In this document: in pieces, positions 8,639 through 18,182 of the stretch
Numbering within the stretch: the first letter of the stretch is position 1
Layout: every line of letters starts with the position of its first letter
Source: JBGAJN01 sp044224905
GTDB lineage: Bacteria; Verrucomicrobiota; Verrucomicrobiia; Limisphaerales; JBGAJN01
Length of the DNA: 64,000 nucleotides
Direction: 5' to 3'
Assembly (NCBI GenBank): GCA_044224905.1
Contig: JBGAJN010000003.1
Location: 558,001 to 622,000, forward strand
The notes under the pieces: generated by a model
Database searches by the model: none
What the model was told of the DNA's origin: nothing
What the model saw: only the letters and a program-made list of their open reading frames with translations
Made by a program: the position numbers and the translations under genes

Positions 8639-10060
8639 TCATGCGAGCATGCCCTTCACGACGTCGCCGTGAACGTCTGTGAGACGGTAGTCGCGCCCCT
8701 GATGACGGTAGGTAAAGGCCTCGTGGTTGATGCCGAGCTGGTGCAGCAGCGTGGCGTTGAGATCGTGAATGTGAACGGGGTCTTGCACGATGTTGTAGCT
8801 GTAATCATCGGTCTGACCAATGACGTGGCCGCGTTTGATACCGGCGCCCGCGACCCAGAGGCTGTAACAGCGCGGGTGATGATCGCGACCGTAATTGTCC
8901 TGCGTGAGCACGCCCTGTGAATAAACCGTGCGGCCAAACTCGCCGCCCCAAACGATCAACGTGTCTTCGAAAAGGCCGCGCGCTTTGAGATCGGAGAGCA
9001 AGGCGCCCGTAGGCTGGTCGGTGTCGTAGCATTGGCTCTTGATGCCCTTGGGCAAGGCCGCGTGCTGGTCCCATCCGCGGTGATAGAGCTGGATAAAACG
9101 CACGCCGCGCTCGGCAAGCCGGCGGGCGAGCAGACAGTTCGCGGCGTAAGTGCCGGGCTTGCGTGACTCCGGACCGTAATTGTCGAAGACCTGCGCGGGC
9201 TCTTTGGAAAGATCCGCAAGATCAGGCACGCTGGCCTGCATGCGAAACGCCATTTCAAATTGATCAATGCGCGCCTGCGTCTCGGGATCCTGATAATCGG
9301 CGAGCTTCATCCGGTTGAGTTCTCCGAGATCATCGAGCATCGCGCGACGACGTTCCGTGGTGATGCCTTCTGGATTAGAAAGGTAGAGCACGGGGTCCTT
9401 GCCGGAACTCAGGCGCACGCCCTGATACTTCGCCTGCAAGAAGCCGCTGCCCCACATGCGTTCGGCGAGCGGTTGCGCATTCGTGCCGCCGCTCGGACGC
9501 GAGATAAGCACCGTGAACGCGGGAAGATTTTCATTCTCACTTCCTAGGCCGTAGGCGATCCACGAACCGAACGACGGACGACCCGAGAGTTGATGTCCGG
9601 TTTGCAGCAGCGTCATCGCGGGATCGTGATTGATCGCCTCGGTATGCAGCGTCCGGATGAGACAGAGGTCGTCGGCGTGCTTCGAGGTGAAGGGTAGCAA
9701 CTCGCTCAACTCCATGCCGCACTTCCCGTGCTTGGCGAATTGATAAACGCTCGGCGCCACGGGAAAACGCGTCTGCTTCGCCGTCATGCCGGTGAGCCGC
9801 TGACCGCCGCGAATGCTGTCCGGCAATTCCTGATTAAACCGTTCTTTGAGTCCGGGCTTCGGATCGAACAGTTCGAGCTGCGATGGTGCGCCGCCTTGCG
9901 TAAGCCAAATGATGCGTTTGGCCTTGGGCGCGAAATGCGGCAGCCCGTTGAAGCCGCCCGCCGCGGAGGCGAGGCGGGGATTGAGCAGCGTGGCCAACGC
10001 AGCCGCACCGACTCCGGCGGTTGTGCGTCCGAGAAATTGACGGCGAGTGAAGGTGTTCAT
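8639..10060 (-). CDS. Tat-exported DUF1501 protein (alkaline-phosphatase-fold)
   Basis: 473 residues. The N-terminus reads MNTFTRRQFLGRTTAGVGAA, a twin-arginine signal (RRQFLG), so the protein is exported folded. The body matches DUF1501: LTQGGAPSQLELFDPKP near the start, FIQLYHRGWDQH in the middle, and a VWGGEFGRT stretch toward the end, features shared with the alkaline phosphatase/sulfatase superfamily. It follows the PSD1/DUF1553 gene on the same strand after about 30 bases. This pairing recurs throughout Planctomycetes and Verrucomicrobia; the two are believed to cooperate but their reaction is not established. Confidence 0.9.
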   Translation of the reverse strand: MNTFTRRQFLGRTTAGVGAAALATLLNPRLASAAGGFNGLPHFAPKAKRIIWLTQGGAPSQLELFDPKPGLKERFNQELPDSIRGGQRLTGMTAKQTRFPVAPSVYQFAKHGKCGMELSELLPFTSKHADDLCLIRTLHTEAINHDPAMTLLQTGHQLSGRPSFGSWIAYGLGSENENLPAFTVLISRPSGGTNAQPLAERMWGSGFLQAKYQGVRLSSGKDPVLYLSNPEGITTERRRAMLDDLGELNRMKLADYQDPETQARIDQFEMAFRMQASVPDLADLSKEPAQVFDNYGPESRKPGTYAANCLLARRLAERGVRFIQLYHRGWDQHAALPKGIKSQCYDTDQPTGALLSDLKARGLFEDTLIVWGGEFGRTVYSQGVLTQDNYGRDHHPRCYSLWVAGAGIKRGHVIGQTDDYSYNIVQDPVHIHDLNATLLHQLGINHEAFTYRHQGRDYRLTDVHGDVVKGMLA

Positions 10061-10090
10061 GGCTTCGTGATTCGAGTTGAGTGAACCGGG

Positions 10091-13000
10091 CTATTCTTTG
10101 GTAACGGTTTCGTCAAGGCAGAGTAACGTGCTGGCGACACTGGTCATGGCGGCGACGACAACGGGATCGACATTCTTTTCGTCGACCACCGCGGCGCCGG
10201 TTTTCAAGAGCCCGGCAGTGGCCTTGGGATCGGCGGCGAAATCGGCACGAGTGCGCTCGAAGGCGCGGGTGAGCACGCCGAGTTCCGCCTTGCTGGCATC
10301 GCGAGCGAGTAGTGTGCGGTAGCCAAACTGGATCTGCGCGGGCGCGTCGGACGCGGCCTTCAGCATGCGCAAGGCAAGGTAACGCGCGGCTTCAATGTAT
10401 GCGGGATCGTTCATGAGGTTGAGCGCTTGGAGCGGCGTGTTGGAACGCGGGCGACGCAGCGCGCAGACTTCGCGACCCGGCGCGTCGAACGCGATCATGG
10501 CCGGATGCGGAACGCTGCGCTTCCAGTAGGTGTAGAGACTGCGGCGATGCAAGTTCTCGCCTTTATCTTCAACGTAAACATTCACCGTGCTGCCCGCGGT
10601 GACGAGCTCGTAGAGGCCCGGCGGATGATAGGGCTTCACGGACTTGCCGCCGATTTTCTCCGAGAGCAAACCCGCGGCGGACAACGCCTGATCACGCACG
10701 AACTCAGCATTCATACGGAAGCGCGGACCACGCGCGAGAAGGCGGTTTTCGGGATCGGCGGCGAGCAGCGCAGGCGTGACGCGGGAGCTTTGCTGATAGG
10801 TCGCGCTGGTGAGGATCAGCCGCAACATATGCTGCACGTCCCAACCGCTGCGCATGAACTCGCCGGCAAGCCAGTCGAGCAATTCGGGATGGCTCGGAGG
10901 CTCACCTTGCGAACCGAAGTCCTCGCTCGTGCGCACCAACCCAGTGCCGAACACCGACTGCCACAAACGGTTCACCGTCACGCGCGCAGTCAACGGATTT
11001 TCCGGACTCACGAGCCAACGGGCGAGGCCGAGGCGGTTCCGCGGAGCGTCAGCGGCCAGCGGTGGCAACACGGAAGGCGTCGCGGCGGTGACCTTTTCGC
11101 CGGGTTTGTCATACACACCGCGCATGAGAATGAAGGTGTCCTTCGGTTGGGCGCGTTCATTCATTATGATCGCGGAGGGTTGCTGCTTGCGGATGTCGGC
11201 GACGCGCTCGTTAAGGCTCGCGATCTTCGCGCGTGCCTCCTTGGACTCGGCGAGCGATAGCTGATACTCGCGCTTCAATGTGTTCGACTCAGCGCGGGTG
11301 AGCTTGGCGGGATCTTTCTCGGCGATATCGAGCGTGCTCTCGGCGACGAGTTGATCTGTCGGGGCGTCGGTGAACAGCACGCGCCACTCGGTTTCGCGGC
11401 CGGCTGCAGTCACGGTAATGGAAACATCCAGCGTCTCGTCCTCATTCTTCGATTCGAGCGGCGTCGTGAGCTGCCAGACCAGCGCTTCGGCAGGCTTGTT
11501 CGGCCCGGGTTGCAGTGTGGCGGCGGCCCGGCGACCGGCATCGAGAACACGCTCTGCTTCTACTGCTTTGAGCGAAACGCCTTCAGCCGCGCCGGTCATC
11601 GCAATCGTCTTTCTCTTTTGCTGCACAAAGACGCGCCCCAGACTGATGCGCGCGCCGTCAGCTTCGGTGGAGCACTCCAAACGCAACGCGGTGATCTTTT
11701 GACCGGCGGGCAGTTTCACCGTGGCGACCACGGGCTTGCTCTCGCGATTCACGAGATCGAGTTCGAAGCCGCGCGCGTTGCTGGAGACTTTGGGCTTGCC
11801 CTGCGGCGCGCTGAGCTTGGCAATTTCAAACGGCTGCCACACGAGCTTTTGTTTCACCAAACGATCCGCCCAGGCCCGCACATCGGCGTCCGGAATGTTT
11901 TGTTTCGCGAGCTTGTCCTGCAATCCAGCGATCTCTTTCTGCAAAGGCGCGAGACGCTTCTCGATATCTTGCGAGGGCAACGTCACGGAATCCTGCGCGC
12001 CATCACCCTGTTCGCCGACGTTGTTGAAGAATGCCTTGAGGCTGTAAAAATCTTTCTGCGTGAACGGATCGAACTTGTGATCGTGGCAGCGCGCGCAGTT
12101 AAACGTCTGCCCCATCCACACCGCGGCGGTCGTCTCCACGCGGTCCGCGGTGTATTCCGCGATGAACTCCGCCGAGATGATTCCGCCTTCTTGATTGACC
12201 ATGTGGTTGCGGTGAAAGCCCGTCGCGACCTTTTGTTCCAACGTCGCCTTCGGCAGCAGGTCGCCCGCGATTTGTTCGATCGTGAATTGATCGAAGCGCA
12301 TGTTCTTGTTGAACGCGGCGATGACCCAATCGCGCCACGGATGCATGTCTTGATCGCGATCCACCTGGTAACCCTGCGTATCGGCGTAACGGGCCGCATC
12401 GAGCCAGTCCACCGCCATGCGTTCGCCGTAATGCGGCGAGGCGAACGTCGCGTTGACGTAATCATCCAGCTTCGAAAGGTCGAACCGTTTCAGGAGCTCC
12501 GCACGCGGCGGCAGACCGGTGAGATCAAGCGCGATCCGGCGCGCCAACGTAGATGACTCTGCACGCGGCGAGGGCTTCATGCCGGAGGCGACCAACCGCT
12601 GCAGCACAAACCAGTCGATGGGATTCTGCGGCCATTGTTTGAGCCCGGCTTCTGCGTTGGGAATATCCGCCGCCGTCGGAACCTTCACGTGTCCGACTGT
12701 CTGAAAGGACCAATGCTGTTCGTACTTGGCTCCCTCGGCCACCCAGCGCTTGAGGGTTTCCTTCTGGGCCGCGCTGAGTTTCTTGTGCGACTTCACTGGC
12801 GGCATCAAATCATCCTCGTCCCTCGTGAAGAGGCGTTTGATAATTTCGCTCTCGTCGGGCTTTCCGGGAACAATCGGAATGGCGCCGGACTTCGCGGCCT
12901 TGAGGGCGTCCTCGCGAAGATCGAGCCGCAGATTCCCTTTGCGCGCTTTGGCATCGGGACCGTGGCAATGGAAACACGTGTCCGACATGATGGGGCGAAC

Positions 13001-13096
13001 GTCCCGGTTGAATTTCACTTCATCCGCAGCGAGAAGGATCGACGGAATCTGTGTCAGGAGCAGAAGCGGAAGCAGGTGCCGAAGGGATTGTTTCAT
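10091..13096 (-). CDS. PSD1 cytochrome c / DUF1549 / DUF1553 protein
   Basis: 1001 residues with a signal peptide (hydrophobic LLPLLLLTQIPSILLA). A planctomycete-type cytochrome c domain follows at once, with heme motif CFHCH at residues 41-45. The DUF1549 domain contains a second CxxCH (NCARCHDHKFDPF, near residue 335), and the C-terminal third is DUF1553 with RVTVNRLWQSVFGTGLV and the SNTPLQALNLMNDP motif near the end. A predicted coiled-coil and beta insert separates the two DUF domains. Exported, probably heme-binding and redox active. First gene of the pair with the DUF1501 gene. Domain identification is firm, the physiological reaction is not known. Confidence 0.92.
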   Translation of the reverse strand: MKQSLRHLLPLLLLTQIPSILLAADEVKFNRDVRPIMSDTCFHCHGPDAKARKGNLRLDLREDALKAAKSGAIPIVPGKPDESEIIKRLFTRDEDDLMPPVKSHKKLSAAQKETLKRWVAEGAKYEQHWSFQTVGHVKVPTAADIPNAEAGLKQWPQNPIDWFVLQRLVASGMKPSPRAESSTLARRIALDLTGLPPRAELLKRFDLSKLDDYVNATFASPHYGERMAVDWLDAARYADTQGYQVDRDQDMHPWRDWVIAAFNKNMRFDQFTIEQIAGDLLPKATLEQKVATGFHRNHMVNQEGGIISAEFIAEYTADRVETTAAVWMGQTFNCARCHDHKFDPFTQKDFYSLKAFFNNVGEQGDGAQDSVTLPSQDIEKRLAPLQKEIAGLQDKLAKQNIPDADVRAWADRLVKQKLVWQPFEIAKLSAPQGKPKVSSNARGFELDLVNRESKPVVATVKLPAGQKITALRLECSTEADGARISLGRVFVQQKRKTIAMTGAAEGVSLKAVEAERVLDAGRRAAATLQPGPNKPAEALVWQLTTPLESKNEDETLDVSITVTAAGRETEWRVLFTDAPTDQLVAESTLDIAEKDPAKLTRAESNTLKREYQLSLAESKEARAKIASLNERVADIRKQQPSAIIMNERAQPKDTFILMRGVYDKPGEKVTAATPSVLPPLAADAPRNRLGLARWLVSPENPLTARVTVNRLWQSVFGTGLVRTSEDFGSQGEPPSHPELLDWLAGEFMRSGWDVQHMLRLILTSATYQQSSRVTPALLAADPENRLLARGPRFRMNAEFVRDQALSAAGLLSEKIGGKSVKPYHPPGLYELVTAGSTVNVYVEDKGENLHRRSLYTYWKRSVPHPAMIAFDAPGREVCALRRPRSNTPLQALNLMNDPAYIEAARYLALRMLKAASDAPAQIQFGYRTLLARDASKAELGVLTRAFERTRADFAADPKATAGLLKTGAAVVDEKNVDPVVVAAMTSVASTLLCLDETVTKE

Positions 13097-13430
13097 TCGA
13101 TTTATGCCGACGATCGCCGCTTAGTACCCGAAGATGTCATGGCTCAGATTCATTTGGTAACGACGCAGCCTAGCCATCAACGCAAGCGAACTCCATAGAG
13201 TTTAATGGCGTATTTATGGAAATTTCTGCACCAAGAAACAATCGGTTAACTCTTCGTGCACTCGGACGGATACGGATGATTTGATGCAAGGGCGGGCATA
13301 AAATGCAGGTTTGGTCGCATTTCGATAATACTCGCCACCAGACAATTGTCTTGAGAAACCTCGCGTTCAGTGGCATTGTCCTCACGTCTGCACACTTTCT
13401 TCTCCATCAACAATCGAAACTCCTAAATCC
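13097..13430. other. Intergenic region, no gene seen
   Basis: These 334 bases separate the leftward PSD1 gene from a small rightward gene. The short open frames here have no sensible composition. No hairpin terminator or repeat stood out. It probably holds two divergent promoters, but I cannot point to convincing -35/-10 boxes. Confidence 0.5.
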
Positions 13431-13652
13431 TTGAATTGCCCTATTTGTCAACAGAAGGTGCCGTTTGGTTTGGCAATTCACATGGCGGCCGCCCATGGGC
13501 AGCGCGAAGCTGAATACAAAGCCAAGTCCAAGGCGATCGAAGATAATGCGACGAATGCTCGCAAGCAGGGGGCAAAAGGCGGACGGCGGAGGGTGAAGAA
13601 GTTTGGGAAGGGCGGTCAGTTGAAGCATCCCCGGTTGTCGAAACTTTCCTAA
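13431..13652 (+). CDS. Small zinc-finger-like basic protein
   Basis: 73 residues from a TTG at 13431. The start contains CPIC, then 12 residues on the pair HMAAAH, forming a C2-H2-type zinc-binding pattern; the rest is very basic (KGGRRRVKKFGKGGQLKH). This could be a small nucleic-acid-binding protein. No strong ribosome-binding site is visible and no ATG is available, so the start is uncertain. No function is assigned. Confidence 0.5.
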   Translation: MNCPICQQKVPFGLAIHMAAAHGQREAEYKAKSKAIEDNATNARKQGAKGGRRRVKKFGKGGQLKHPRLSKLS

Positions 13653-13877
13653 ACTGGCCTTTTGCCGTGGTTGCCCGACGATTAGTTGGAGGTGTCTTTC
13701 GGTGCATTTGATACCCCTCAACGGCGCGTTTCTTGACCGCCGACGGAGGCGCGCTTAGGTTCGCGACCACAAAGCTCGGATAATGGCGGGATTGGCAAAC
13801 AGCGTGAAAGCTGAACAAAGTCCCGTCCGTCGGCACGGAAAACGTTTATTGAATCGAAACAAACTCAAAGAATTTCC

Positions 13878-14831
13878 ATGACCACAACTTCTCGTTTCCA
13901 GAATCTGTTTGGCTTCTTCTTGGTCGCCGTTCTTGGCGTTTCCAGTGTCAGCGCCGAATCCGGTGGATTGCGCGATAATGCAGGCTTTTTCTCCGAGCAG
14001 GCTAAGACTGAAGCTGCCAGGAACATCGCCGAGATCGCCAAGCGCTTCAAAAAGGATCTGGTGATTGAGACCTTCAACGAGATACCCACCGATGTTAGCA
14101 AAGGTGTGGATCTGGCGGACAAGGTTGCAGCGAACCGGGTATTCGAACAGTGGGCGACGAAGCAAGCCAGGGAACAGCGGGTGAATGGCGTTTACGTGCT
14201 GCTGACGAAGCAACCGGCTCACCTTCATGTTTTGGTGGGCAACGAAACCCAAAAACGGGCGTTCACGCTCAAAGACAGAGATACCCTCGTCAGTACGATG
14301 TTGGCTAAATTGCGCAACAAGCAGAACGATGAAGCGTTGCTCGAAGCTGTGAACTTTGTGTCGTTGACGATGAAGTCGCATGCAACTGTACGTAGCGGCA
14401 CTTCCGCTCCGATGGCGCGCGAGGTTCACGCCGAGAAATCAAGCCCTTGGGGATGGGTTCTGCCGGCGCTGATTGGGCTGTTACTCGCGTGGGTAGTGAT
14501 TGCCATCTTCCGGGCACTCTTCCGCGGTGGGAGTGGAAGTCCCACGGGAGGCGTGATGTCGTCCGGCGTGGGAGGCGGCGGTTTCTTCAGCTCGCTCCTC
14601 GGCGGGATGTTTGGCGCCGCGGCCGGAATGTGGCTATACGATATGTTCTCAGGGCATCATGGCTCTGCATACGCGGCCGATGCCGATGAGCGCGGAAATT
14701 CGGATTCACCTTTTTCTGGGCAGGACAACGACTACTCGGGCTCAGGCGACAGCTTCGGTGACAGTTCAGGTGGAGGGGATTTCGGAGGCGACTCGGGCGG
14801 CGGTGGAGATTCCGGCGGGGGAGATTTCTAA
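13878..14831 (+). CDS. TPM-domain (TLP18.3/Psb32/MOLO-1 fold) membrane protein with Gly-rich tail
   Basis: 317 residues. A signal peptide (FFLVAVLGVSSVSA) is followed by a TPM domain at about 30-165 (DNAGFFSEQAKTEAARNIAE through VNGVYVLLTKQPAHLHVLVG). A single membrane segment lies at about 193-215 (WVLPALIGLLLAWVVIAIF). The tail from about 225 is almost entirely Gly, Ser and Asp. The layout is extracytoplasmic TPM, membrane anchor, then low-complexity tail. TPM proteins are linked to membrane-protein quality control or phosphatase activity in other organisms; the role here is unknown. Confidence 0.82.
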   Translation: MTTTSRFQNLFGFFLVAVLGVSSVSAESGGLRDNAGFFSEQAKTEAARNIAEIAKRFKKDLVIETFNEIPTDVSKGVDLADKVAANRVFEQWATKQAREQRVNGVYVLLTKQPAHLHVLVGNETQKRAFTLKDRDTLVSTMLAKLRNKQNDEALLEAVNFVSLTMKSHATVRSGTSAPMAREVHAEKSSPWGWVLPALIGLLLAWVVIAIFRALFRGGSGSPTGGVMSSGVGGGGFFSSLLGGMFGAAAGMWLYDMFSGHHGSAYAADADERGNSDSPFSGQDNDYSGSGDSFGDSSGGGDFGGDSGGGGDSGGGDF

Positions 14832-14928
14832 ACCAGCGGGTCGACTTCTGCTGTCGGAAAATCCCGTTACGCGCCCAACTAGGGCGATTCGAAAAGCTGC
14901 TGGGTCAAACTGTTAGTAGAAAAATTGG

Positions 14929-15002
14929 AGCGAGCGAAGGGATTCGAACCCTCGACACTCACGTTGGCAACGTGATGCTCTACCAGGCTGAGCTACGCTC
15001 GC
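14929..15002 (-). tRNA. tRNA-Gly (anticodon GCC)
   Basis: The minus strand folds as a 74-nt cloverleaf: acceptor arms GCGAGCG and CGCTCGC pair fully, the D arm contains AGCTCAGCCTGGTAGAGC, the anticodon stem TCACG/CGTGA encloses loop TTGCCAA with anticodon GCC, and the T arm has GGTTCGAATCC. The discriminator is U and CCA is not encoded. No mobile-element junction is evident beside it. Confidence 0.95.
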
Positions 15003-15076
15003 TTCCGTCCCGTAGTGCGAGGAATTTATGCAAATGAGCTGGGATTGCAAGACCTCTTTTTTGTTTCTTCCAAAAA

Positions 15077-15376
15077 TTATTCAAAGTCGTAAATCACGAC
15101 CTTTTTGCAATTCGGTTTGAATGATTTTTCAACAAACTCGATGTGCAATGGATGAACTTGGTAATCGTCCTGCGCCTGTTTGGTGGGGAAGATAAGGTTC
15201 AATGCGACTTGGTAGGACTGATCAACCACGGGCCTAGGACTGCCCACCATACGCCCGATATGGAAGCTCAACACTCCAGGAATTGGCGCGAGGTATTTCT
15301 TTGCGCCGGCAATCAAGTCATCGGCTGCCTTCGGTTTGGTCGGGTCGGTCCAGAAGATTACAACATGCGAGAACAT
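15077..15376 (-). CDS. Dabb (stress-responsive A/B barrel) domain protein
   Basis: 99 residues, a whole single Dabb domain: it opens MFSHVVIFWTD, has IPGVLSFHIGR in the middle and a YQVHPLHIEFVEK helix followed by the final strand KKVVIYDFE. Such dimeric ferredoxin-like barrels are widespread and mostly of unknown role. The ATG at 15376 was chosen because the domain begins with the first strand at that Met; the upstream extension is polar and lies outside the domain. Confidence 0.85.
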   Translation of the reverse strand: MFSHVVIFWTDPTKPKAADDLIAGAKKYLAPIPGVLSFHIGRMVGSPRPVVDQSYQVALNLIFPTKQAQDDYQVHPLHIEFVEKSFKPNCKKVVIYDFE

Positions 15377-15460
15377 GCGGCGTGTTGTGCCCGATTCATT
15401 CCGGTAACGCAATCTTCGTTTTGATTTGGTCCCAAGTTCTCATCGCAGTAAAACCTCCAT

Positions 15461-16186
15461 GTGCCGTTAGCCACACTCAGACAGTTCTTCAAAGCTCCCG
15501 AACCGCGCCACGAAAAGTTGCGAATTGGTGATCACGAGGTGGGTTTTGTGTTCGTGCGAAATTCCCGAGCTCGTCGCTACATTTTGAGGATTAAACCGGA
15601 TCGTTCAGCGCGGGTAACGGTTCCCAGAGGCGGCTCGTTTGAATCGGCGCTGGAGTTCGTTCGCCGTCAATCGCACTGGATCCAGAGGCAGTTGCAAAAA
15701 CCAGCGCCACCGTCCGACAAGATCGAGTGGGGGCATGGGGCGAAGATTCTCTTTCGCGGTGAATTGGTTTCGTTGTCCGTTGAAGTCGAGGATGGCGGCA
15801 TTCGTTTTGCGAACCAAAGGGTTGCGATTGGATGTGGTTCAGTCCGGCAGCGAGTTGAAAGGCATTTGGCACGACTTTCTGAAACTGAGCTGCCGCCACG
15901 CACAAGGGAGCTAGCAGAAATGTACAACGTCGCAATCCATCGGGTTTCGGTGCGGAACCAACGTTCGCGCTGGGGGTCTTGTTCAGCGCGAGGAACCATT
16001 TCACTCAACTGGCGCCTGATTCAGACGCCGCCATTTGTCCGGGACTACATCATCCTCCACGAATTGATGCATCGGCGGGAGATGAATCACTCGAAGCGTT
16101 TTTGGGCGCACGTCGAGTTGGTGTACCCCGAATGGCGCGAAGCGGAGCGCTGGCTGAAAGAAAACGCGAAGCTGTTACGCCAATAA
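15461..16186 (+). CDS. YgjP/DUF45-type zinc metallopeptidase
   Basis: 241 residues. The C-terminal half carries the family signature: SVRNQRSRWGSCSARGTISL, then IILHELMHRREMNHSKRFW, which contains HExxH plus the following NHSxxFW. The N-terminal half (SRARRYILRIKPD through VTVPRGGS) is the beta-rich start typical of the family. Predicted cytoplasmic; no signal peptide. The start is a GTG with no good ribosome-binding site, so it could begin a little further in. Substrate unknown in the family. Confidence 0.87.
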   Translation: MPLATLRQFFKAPEPRHEKLRIGDHEVGFVFVRNSRARRYILRIKPDRSARVTVPRGGSFESALEFVRRQSHWIQRQLQKPAPPSDKIEWGHGAKILFRGELVSLSVEVEDGGIRFANQRVAIGCGSVRQRVERHLARLSETELPPRTRELAEMYNVAIHRVSVRNQRSRWGSCSARGTISLNWRLIQTPPFVRDYIILHELMHRREMNHSKRFWAHVELVYPEWREAERWLKENAKLLRQ

Positions 16187-16256
16187 TCAAACTACCGCGT
16201 AAAATCTCGGCGATTTTTTTGGAGTTTGAAACCGCCCGCACCAACTCAACCGCGTG

Positions 16257-17000
16257 TTACGGTGCAACGATGGCGCGATAGAAGCGAATGGGGTAATTGC
16301 TCGCGTTGCTATCGAAGAAATTAATCAAACCGCTGGACGTGGTGTTCGTGCTGATGGATGTCCACTGTGTCAAATTTGTCGATGCTTGAATCAAATAGGA
16401 TCTCTGATTGCCACCGACGACCGAGAACTGCGCTTGCCCGTTTGGTGCACGGAGAACCGATCCTAGGCGAGCGGGCAGGGCGGTGCTGATGTGAATGCTC
16501 CCCGGCGTCAGCGTCACGGGTTGAACGGTCTGTCCGTTGATGTCTGCAAGAATTGCATTGCTGATGGTCAGTCCGGTGGTGCTCTCCAATGCCAATGCCG
16601 AAATGCTGATCGGCACATTGACGACTTCCCCGTTCTGGAGAAACGCGTTGGTGATGGAATATACCACGACTCGGCGTGCTGAATTGCTCAGGGACGTTGA
16701 GTTGATCGAGTGCATGCCCGTCGCTGCTCCAGCGACGGCCGCTCCAGAGCCCAGCACCGCACCGTCCAATGTCACATCGAATTGCAGAGCGACCACGTTT
16801 GTTGCGCCCGTGAAGCTGAACGGAACTGTCACGGTGCTCCCGGCCAGATTGGTAGTGTTGCCCGTGCTCAAGCCGGGCGCCGCGTCGGCAGCGCAACAGG
16901 CGGCAAAGAACATTGCCAGCGAAACCAACGAACCAAGGCTCGACGAAGCGCGGCTGACTAGAGCCTTGATCGGAGAGAGATGGTTCATTCGCAATTTCAT
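16257..17000 (-). CDS. Secreted cohesin-like domain protein
   Basis: 247 residues from the ATG at 17000, which directly precedes a signal peptide (LGSLVSLAMFFAACCAADA). Residues about 40-165 look like a cohesin-type beta-sandwich: TVTVPFSFTGATNVVALQFD, an LSNSARRVVVYS strand, VVNVPISISAL, and TLTPGSIHIS closing the domain. Residues about 180-247 are a small module ending SNYPIRFYRAIVAP, similar to one at the C-terminus of the protein encoded at 33803-34171. It is last of three same-strand secreted genes, the first of which has a dockerin-like segment. Cohesin assignment rests on pattern reading, not a profile search. Confidence 0.6.
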   Translation of the reverse strand: MKLRMNHLSPIKALVSRASSSLGSLVSLAMFFAACCAADAAPGLSTGNTTNLAGSTVTVPFSFTGATNVVALQFDVTLDGAVLGSGAAVAGAATGMHSINSTSLSNSARRVVVYSITNAFLQNGEVVNVPISISALALESTTGLTISNAILADINGQTVQPVTLTPGSIHISTALPARLGSVLRAPNGQAQFSVVGGNQRSYLIQASTNLTQWTSISTNTTSSGLINFFDSNASNYPIRFYRAIVAP

Positions 17001-17025
17001 GGTGTCTGCGCGGGCTCGGTTCCGC

Positions 17026-18135
17026 CTAGCGATTCCAAGCGTTGATGCGACTGACAGTTCCATCCGGGATAATCACCGGCACAACAAGCTGTGCGGGATT
17101 GTTAGTCATCGTAATGGTCACGTCATAGGTCAGCGATGCGCGGTTTTCCGGAATGACGACAATGCGAACGGGCACAGAGTTGGTGAAATCACGCGCTTGG
17201 ATGGTGACTGTGCGGTTGGTGGAAGATCCGGCGGGGAGATCAACCAACACCGGTCCGGCAAAGCCTTCCACAATGTTTGTGCCAGCGGCCTGCACGATGT
17301 CCAAACGGGGGATGGGCGAGGGGAACACGAACATCTGTGCCCCGCGGGTGGCGAGACCGTTCATCGTGAGCGAGCGGAAGGCGTAACGATCCTGACAGTC
17401 CACGCGAATCCTGCCTTGCGACCCACCATAACCAATGCCGCCGGCAGTTGTGTTTAGACTCCCTGTGCCGTTCACCAAAGGCGAGACAAGTCGGATTGCG
17501 CCGCCGCTGCCGGAGTTTGCACCATTGGCGCTGACGCTTCCGTTGACTGTGATCTTAGTGTTCGACGCGATGAGAATCGCACCACCACCACCACCACCGC
17601 CAGTGCCGGGGTTGCCGTCGAAACCGGCGCCACCGGATCCCCCAATTAACGGCGACAAAAGCGCATTCCCATAAACGTTAGTGTTTGCTTGAACCGACGA
17701 AGTATGCACGGCGGTCCAATTGGGGTTGGTGTTCCGTCCCCCGCCAGGGCCTTGCCCGTCGCCGCCTTTGGTGTTCGGCCCGACGCCGAAGCCGCCATAG
17801 CCACCGTCAAAACCGCCCGGCCCACCAAGGCCTGGGGAACCGCCCGACGGCGAACTGCCCGACACATTGATCGCACCCGTGATCGTGACGTCGTTAGTGG
17901 CGAGCAAATAGACGGGCGTATTCAACGCATTTCGATTGAACGTCAGCGTCGCGCCGTTGCTTACCACGATAGTGGTGCAGTTGAAAATCCCGTCAGCGGG
18001 AACATTCAACGTCGTGTTGCTGCCGATGAGCATCGGACCATAGCTGCCGGTGCTGCCGGAGTTGAAGGGTTGAGAGTGCGCCGTCGCGACGACCATCATG
18101 GCGAGAAGCGCGGCAGCGAGGGATTTGGTTTTCAT
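17026..18135 (-). CDS. Secreted glycine-rich repetitive protein
   Basis: About 369 residues from the ATG at 18135, where MKTKSLAAALLAMMVVATAHS is a clear signal peptide. An alternative ATG at 18186 overlaps the stop of the upstream 1847-residue gene as ATGA and would add 17 polar residues before the signal; I prefer the internal start. Residues about 25-85 are beta-rich, then come long Gly-rich runs (for example GGPGGFDGGYGGFG) resembling the Gly-rich beta-helical proteins common in this phylum, and a C-terminal sandwich ending DGTVSRINAWNR. Probably a surface or matrix protein. No enzymatic motif seen. Confidence 0.65.
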   Translation of the reverse strand: MKTKSLAAALLAMMVVATAHSQPFNSGSTGSYGPMLIGSNTTLNVPADGIFNCTTIVVSNGATLTFNRNALNTPVYLLATNDVTITGAINVSGSSPSGGSPGLGGPGGFDGGYGGFGVGPNTKGGDGQGPGGGRNTNPNWTAVHTSSVQANTNVYGNALLSPLIGGSGGAGFDGNPGTGGGGGGGAILIASNTKITVNGSVSANGANSGSGGAIRLVSPLVNGTGSLNTTAGGIGYGGSQGRIRVDCQDRYAFRSLTMNGLATRGAQMFVFPSPIPRLDIVQAAGTNIVEGFAGPVLVDLPAGSSTNRTVTIQARDFTNSVPVRIVVIPENRASLTYDVTITMTNNPAQLVVPVIIPDGTVSRINAWNR

Positions 18136-18182
18136 AGTATTACTGTGGTTGATGGCTGAGGCGAAAGTGTTCGAAAGATTCT

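Noticed and set aside
10427..12556. Rightward frames opposite the PSD1/DUF1553 gene
   Set aside because: They mirror conserved heme and DUF motifs on the other strand and have Arg/His-rich shadow composition.
14929..15002. tRNA-Gly as an integration site
   Set aside because: No repeat of the tRNA 3' end and no integrase were found nearby. The mobile elements use dif, not this tRNA.
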